From assembly GCA_002726655.1 (NCBI GenBank), contig PBRP01000067.1:1-59236 (forward strand): DNA of 59,236 bases, given 5' to 3'. This DNA is from Gammaproteobacteria bacterium (GTDB lineage Bacteria > Pseudomonadota > Gammaproteobacteria > Pseudomonadales > Azotimanducaceae). Made by a program: the position numbers and the translations under genes. The notes under the pieces were generated by a model. It worked only from the letters and a program-made list of their open reading frames with translations. It had not been told where the DNA came from and searched no databases. Shown here piece by piece: positions 55,555 to 59,236 of this stretch (the stretch's first letter is position 1; the number at the start of each line of letters is the position of its first letter).

Positions 55555-57426
55555 ATGCGTAAAGCAGGCACCGTTGTTGCGATTTTGCTTCTCCTGCAGG
55601 CCTGCAGTGATAGGGAAGACATCAGCGAGGAAATAAAGTCTGTAGATCCGGTGGATGAAACCCCGGTTTCAAGTCCGGACTACAATGAGAGCAGGAATGC
55701 GTATTTTGGCGATCTGCACGTACATACCATGTATTCCTTTGATGCTTTTATATTCGGTACCACTGCTTCACCGGATGACGCCTACGCCTTTGCAAAGGGT
55801 GGCGTCATAAGGCACCCGGGTGGCTTTGATATGCAGTTGGATGTGCCTCTGGATTTTTACGCCGTTACTGATCACGCTTTTTATCTTGGCTCTTTACGTG
55901 CAATGGCTGACCCATCTACAGACCTGTCAAAGCACGAAATAGCCGCGGGCATGAGTAACCTTTCAGATGCCAAAAACAGGCGCGGTCATTTCGAGAAAAT
56001 CATCGCATTTTTACGAACCGAACGCAGGGCTGAGCTCCTTGACAGGAAGGTGTACAAGGAAGCCTGGGATGACATAGTTGCAGCAGCGAATCGACATAAC
56101 GATCCCGGTAAATTCACAACCTTCGTAGCCTATGAGTATACGGCGTCCGGCGATCAGATGGAGAACCTCCACAGAAATGTAATTTTCCGCGGCGACAAAG
56201 CACCTAACCTGCCCTTTTCAGCGATTGACTCCCTCAATCCAGAGCGGCTTTGGGAATGGATGGACGAACAGCGAGGAAAAGGCCTGGAGGCACTTGCTAT
56301 TCCCCACAATTCAAACGGCTCCAATGGTGAAATGTTCAAGTTACTGGACTTTGCCGGTAATCGACTGAATAGCGCCTACGCAGACCAGCGCATGCGCAAT
56401 GAACCCCTCGTTGAAATAACCCAGGTAAAAGGTACATCGGATACACATCCAGCCCTTTCTCCGACGGATGAATGGGCTGATTTCGAAATCATGCCCTATC
56501 GAATAGCGACAACAATGGATAGTGCAGTACCTGGAAGTTACGTCAGGGAAGCGCTCATGAACGGTATTGAGTTGAAGCAGAAAAAGGGTTTCAACCCGTT
56601 CAAGTTTGGCGTCATTGGCTCGAGTGATACCCACAATGGTAGCTATGCAGGTGACGAGGATAACTACTGGAGCAAGGTCGGCCTGCTGGATGATGAACCC
56701 GTTGAGAGAGGTTCGGTTCCCTTGCCTGAGCCGCGGGAAGATGGCGGGTTGTACACTGATGGCTACTTTCGAACCTGGAGTGCCGCTGGTCTGGCGGGGG
56801 TGTGGGCGGATGAAAATACCCGTGGAGCGATTTACGACGCTTTCCGGCGCAAGGAAACATTTGCAACATCCGGACCGAGAATCAAGGTGCGATTTTTTGC
56901 TGGTCATGACTTAGCGGCAATTGAAAGCAAGGACCCGATTCCCAGGGCATACGATACGGGTGTTCCCATGGGTGGAGATCTTATTGCCGAAAAAAACCGG
57001 GAACCAGCATTCCTGGTGTGGGCGTCCCGTGACGCCAACAGTGCACCGCTGCAACGATTGCAGGTGATAAAAGCGACCGTGAGGGATGGAAAATCAATCG
57101 AGCAGGTATTTGATGTCGCCTGCTCAGATGGTGGAGAAATTGATCCCGAAACCCACCGGTGCCCGGACAATGGCGCGCGGGTGAACCTTGAAGATTGCAC
57201 TATTAGTGATGGTGTCGGGGCGACGGAATTGAGAACCACCTGGCAGGATCCGGATTACGACCCTTCCGAGTACGCCTTGTACTATATGCGAGTATTGGAG
57301 AACCCGACCTGCCGGTGGTCTACATGGGATGCCATTCGCAGTGGGGTTCAACCAAGGGAAGACCTAAACGCGACTATTCAGGAGCGAGCCTGGTCTTCCC
57401 CTATATGGATAAGTCCCTACGAATAA
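55555..57426 (+). CDS. DUF3604 lipoprotein
   Basis: 623 aa. A lipobox (LLLLQACSD) marks an outer- or inner-membrane lipoprotein. The DUF3604 domain, PHP-related, begins FGDLHVHTMYSFDAFIFGTT (HxH metal motif), then DFYAVTDHAF, GLEALAIPHNSNGSNG, FGVIGSSDTHNGSY and RGAIYDAFRRKETFATSGPR. Enzyme role unproven; a metal-dependent hydrolase is likely. The stop overlaps the parvulin start by one base. Confidence 0.88.
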   Translation: MRKAGTVVAILLLLQACSDREDISEEIKSVDPVDETPVSSPDYNESRNAYFGDLHVHTMYSFDAFIFGTTASPDDAYAFAKGGVIRHPGGFDMQLDVPLDFYAVTDHAFYLGSLRAMADPSTDLSKHEIAAGMSNLSDAKNRRGHFEKIIAFLRTERRAELLDRKVYKEAWDDIVAAANRHNDPGKFTTFVAYEYTASGDQMENLHRNVIFRGDKAPNLPFSAIDSLNPERLWEWMDEQRGKGLEALAIPHNSNGSNGEMFKLLDFAGNRLNSAYADQRMRNEPLVEITQVKGTSDTHPALSPTDEWADFEIMPYRIATTMDSAVPGSYVREALMNGIELKQKKGFNPFKFGVIGSSDTHNGSYAGDEDNYWSKVGLLDDEPVERGSVPLPEPREDGGLYTDGYFRTWSAAGLAGVWADENTRGAIYDAFRRKETFATSGPRIKVRFFAGHDLAAIESKDPIPRAYDTGVPMGGDLIAEKNREPAFLVWASRDANSAPLQRLQVIKATVRDGKSIEQVFDVACSDGGEIDPETHRCPDNGARVNLEDCTISDGVGATELRTTWQDPDYDPSEYALYYMRVLENPTCRWSTWDAIRSGVQPREDLNATIQERAWSSPIWISPYE

Positions 57427-58205
57427 TGAAGTTACTGAGAGAGCCACTGATCTGGTTTTTTGCCGTCGGTATTATTCTTTTTACTGCGGATGACTATTTT
57501 TCCCGGCAACCCGGCAGGGTGGTGGTGGATGAGGGCGTGCGTGATAGGCTCAATAAGCTCTGGCAGGTACAGACGGGCAATTCTGCAACACCGAAGGAGC
57601 TGGAATCACTGGTTCAGAACTGGATCAGGGAAGAAGTGTTCTACCGTGAAGCCCTAAGGCTTGGGCTTGATCGCGATGACTCCATTGTCCGCAGACGCCT
57701 GGTGCAGAAGCTTGGTTTCCTGATCGAGGAGGTAGAGGAAGAGGGTGATCAGACTCGGGCAGTGCAAGACTATTATGAAGAGAATAAAGCCAACTACTCG
57801 CTGCCTGTGCGCTATTCTTTTTCACAGATATTTTTCACGGATGAATCACGATTAGCTGAACTTCAAACAAAGCTCGAGCAGGGCGCGGATTGGCGAGGTT
57901 TATCAGAAACCTCCATGCTAAACAGCAGCTATGCATCACGCAGTGAAAAGGAGATAACTGCAACCTTCGGGCGACCATTTACGGGGTACCTCTATTCCCT
58001 TGTTCAGGGAAAGTGGGTTGGACCGATTAAAAGCAGCTTTGGCCTCCATCTCGTCAGGCTTGAGAGAATATTGCCTACGGAAACGACCCCGCTCTCCTAT
58101 ATCGAAAAAAGGGTGTATGCCGACTATTTGCAGCACAGGCGCGAAGTTGTGACCGAAGCCTTTTACCAGGACCTGCTGGAGAACCATGAAATCATTCACG
58201 AGTAG
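57426..58205 (+). CDS. Parvulin-type peptidyl-prolyl isomerase, membrane-anchored
   Basis: 259 aa from ATG 57426, overlapping the DUF3604 stop (TAATG). An N-terminal anchor (PLIWFFAVGIILFTADDYF) places the rest in the periplasm. Residues about 100-225 are SurA/PpiD-like: ESLVQNWIREEVFYREALRL, then a rotamase block VRYSFSQIFFTDESRLAELQ with LEQGADWRGLSETSML, and SSFGLHLVRLERI. Probable folding helper for exported proteins; its tight coupling to the DUF3604 gene suggests a linked role. Confidence 0.85.
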   Translation: MKLLREPLIWFFAVGIILFTADDYFSRQPGRVVVDEGVRDRLNKLWQVQTGNSATPKELESLVQNWIREEVFYREALRLGLDRDDSIVRRRLVQKLGFLIEEVEEEGDQTRAVQDYYEENKANYSLPVRYSFSQIFFTDESRLAELQTKLEQGADWRGLSETSMLNSSYASRSEKEITATFGRPFTGYLYSLVQGKWVGPIKSSFGLHLVRLERILPTETTPLSYIEKRVYADYLQHRREVVTEAFYQDLLENHEIIHE

Positions 58206-58426
58206 TTCTTCGTGACCAGCGGATCTTCACCCTAACTCACGACTGCTGGTCGGTGCGCGCCAGTAATTTCCCCCATTACTCTCTGGCCTCAACATCCTCC
58301 TCCTAAACGGCCGCTTACCTCTTAAAAGCGGTCAGAACAAATAAGGTAGTTTGGTTCTACAACATGGCCGTTGTGTACTGCGATTTCAACCGGTCGACGC
58401 AACACACTACTATCGTTATGTAAAAA

Positions 58427-58441
58427 GTGGAGTGTTGCAAC
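58427..58441 (+). promoter_or_regulatory. Ribosome binding site of the IS30 transposase, inside a hairpin arm
   Basis: GGAG at 58429-58432 precedes ATG 58442. The stretch agtgttgc just after it can pair with gcaacacact near 58400, which could fold the site into a hairpin and damp transposase translation. Confidence 0.35.
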
Positions 58442-59179
58442 ATGGCTCATCGAACTAGTCTCAAATACACCGACGAAATGCGATCTTATATCTGGGACCG
58501 CTATCAGTTAGGTGATTCAGTCAAATCAATCGGACGATCTTTTGATCGATCTTCGTCTTCCATTCATAGTCAGCTGGCTAGAACAGGAGGTATTCGGCCT
58601 CGTGAGCGGAAACGATCACCGCAGGTACTAAGCCTTACTGAACGCGAGGAGATCTCTCGAGGCCTTGTATCTGGCTTATCGATCCGCACAATCTCTGCCC
58701 AGCTGGATCGGGCACCTTCCACTGTGAGTAGGGAGGTAAAACGTAATGGCGGTAGTCATTCTTACCGAGCTACTAGCGCAGACCAAAATGCATGGGATAG
58801 ATCGGAAAGGCCCAAAGTCTGTAAACTGGTTCAGAACCGACCGCTGTGTCGCAAAGTGGAAGTGAAACTTCGACGGAAGTGGTCTCCAGAGCAAATTGCC
58901 GGGTGGCTTAAGATAGAGTATCCCGGTGACGAGTGGAATCAGGTGTCACACGAAACGATTTACCGCAGTTTGTTCATTCAGGCCCGTGGAGCTTTTAAAA
59001 AGGAGCTTCAGGCGTGCTTGCGTTCTAAGCGGAGTATTCGCCGTGCCAAGACCTCTACTCTGAAAGATGATGGGCTTGGCGGTATGCCCAATGCTGTCTC
59101 TATCAGGGAAAGGCCCGCTTCGGTTGAAGATAGAGCTGTACCTGGTCTGTGTGACGTCAGCCCATATGGTACCACCTAG
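58442..59179 (+). pseudogene. Truncated IS30-family transposase
   Basis: 245 aa. The N-terminal helix-turn-helix region is SVKSIGRSFDRSSSSIHSQL, then ISRGLVSGLSIRTISAQLDR with STVSREVKRNGG, the WSPEQIAGWLKIEYPGDEW block, and RERPASVEDRAVPG. Full IS30 transposases continue from here (about 340-380 aa) through the DDE catalytic domain. Here the sequence after VPG changes to LCDVSPYGTT and stops, so the catalytic residues are lost. The deletion end is not associated with a clear inverted repeat in the window. Confidence 0.8.
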
Positions 59180-59236
59180 CCCTGTTTGCTAAGAGACACT
59201 TCTGCTAATTTAAACCGAAGCAAAGGAGTCTCAAAT

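Overview
The window looks like a chromosomal segment of a Gram-negative, aerobic gammaproteobacterium, probably a marine or other aquatic lineage. The left 12.8 kb is the translation and envelope block typical of Gamma- and Betaproteobacteria: rpsB (cut by the window edge)-tsf-pyrH-frr-cdsA-dxr-rseP-bamA-skp-lpxD-fabZ-lpxB-rnhB. Two genes that normally sit inside this block are missing, with almost no gap left behind: uppS between frr and cdsA, and lpxA between fabZ and lpxB. dnaE does not follow rnhB. I cannot name the genus.

Right of rnhB the gene order is accessory. 12.8-24 kb holds a peroxiredoxin-like gene, a single-domain response regulator, a metallo-beta-lactamase-fold hydrolase, a repeat-rich 0.9 kb gap with a duplicated scrap of asnS, asnS itself, a DUF442-type phosphatase, an MFS transporter, an aminotransferase, an acyl-CoA synthetase and an M24 aminopeptidase. 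24-35.5 kb holds a PhoH-type ATPase, a POT peptide transporter, a DedA-rhodanese fusion, an eIF2B-like protein, a methyltransferase, an SDR, an ATP-grasp protein, a DUF7064/7065-like protein and two PNPOx-fold proteins. 35.7-46.8 kb holds a DUF1329/DUF1302 outer-membrane pair, bioB, a medium-chain oxidoreductase, an acetyl-CoA hydrolase/transferase fused to a GNAT domain next to an AcuC-type deacetylase, a DUF4389 protein, a DUF429 protein and a family III CoA-transferase. The rest holds msrB, a decayed cyclic-nucleotide-binding gene, a nitroreductase, a proline-iminopeptidase-like hydrolase, a quinone oxidoreductase, an aldehyde dehydrogenase, a frameshifted thioredoxin lipoprotein, a SnoaL-like protein, a DUF3604 lipoprotein with an overlapping parvulin, and a truncated IS30-family transposase.

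The most notable result is two probable selenoprotein genes that ordinary gene calling truncates. The peroxiredoxin-like gene (13310..12837, minus) has an in-frame TGA at the first Cys of its CxxC site, giving Sec-Pro-Phe-Cys. The DedA-rhodanese fusion (27553..26627, minus) has an in-frame TGA two residues after the rhodanese active-site Cys, giving Cys-Ser-Sec-Pro. In both, the domain continues in the same frame after TGA, and a stem-loop with G among the first two loop bases sits 17 or 21 nt downstream, as in bacterial SECIS elements. No selA, selB, selC or selD lies in the window.

Several genes are eroded or repeat-expanded: a 15-bp coding repeat in the rpsB tail, an Asp/Ser/Pro repeat tail on the DUF4389 protein, a GC-rich 14-bp tandem repeat, a cyclic-nucleotide-binding pseudogene and a one-base frameshift in the thioredoxin lipoprotein gene. 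No tRNA, rRNA or CRISPR array was seen.
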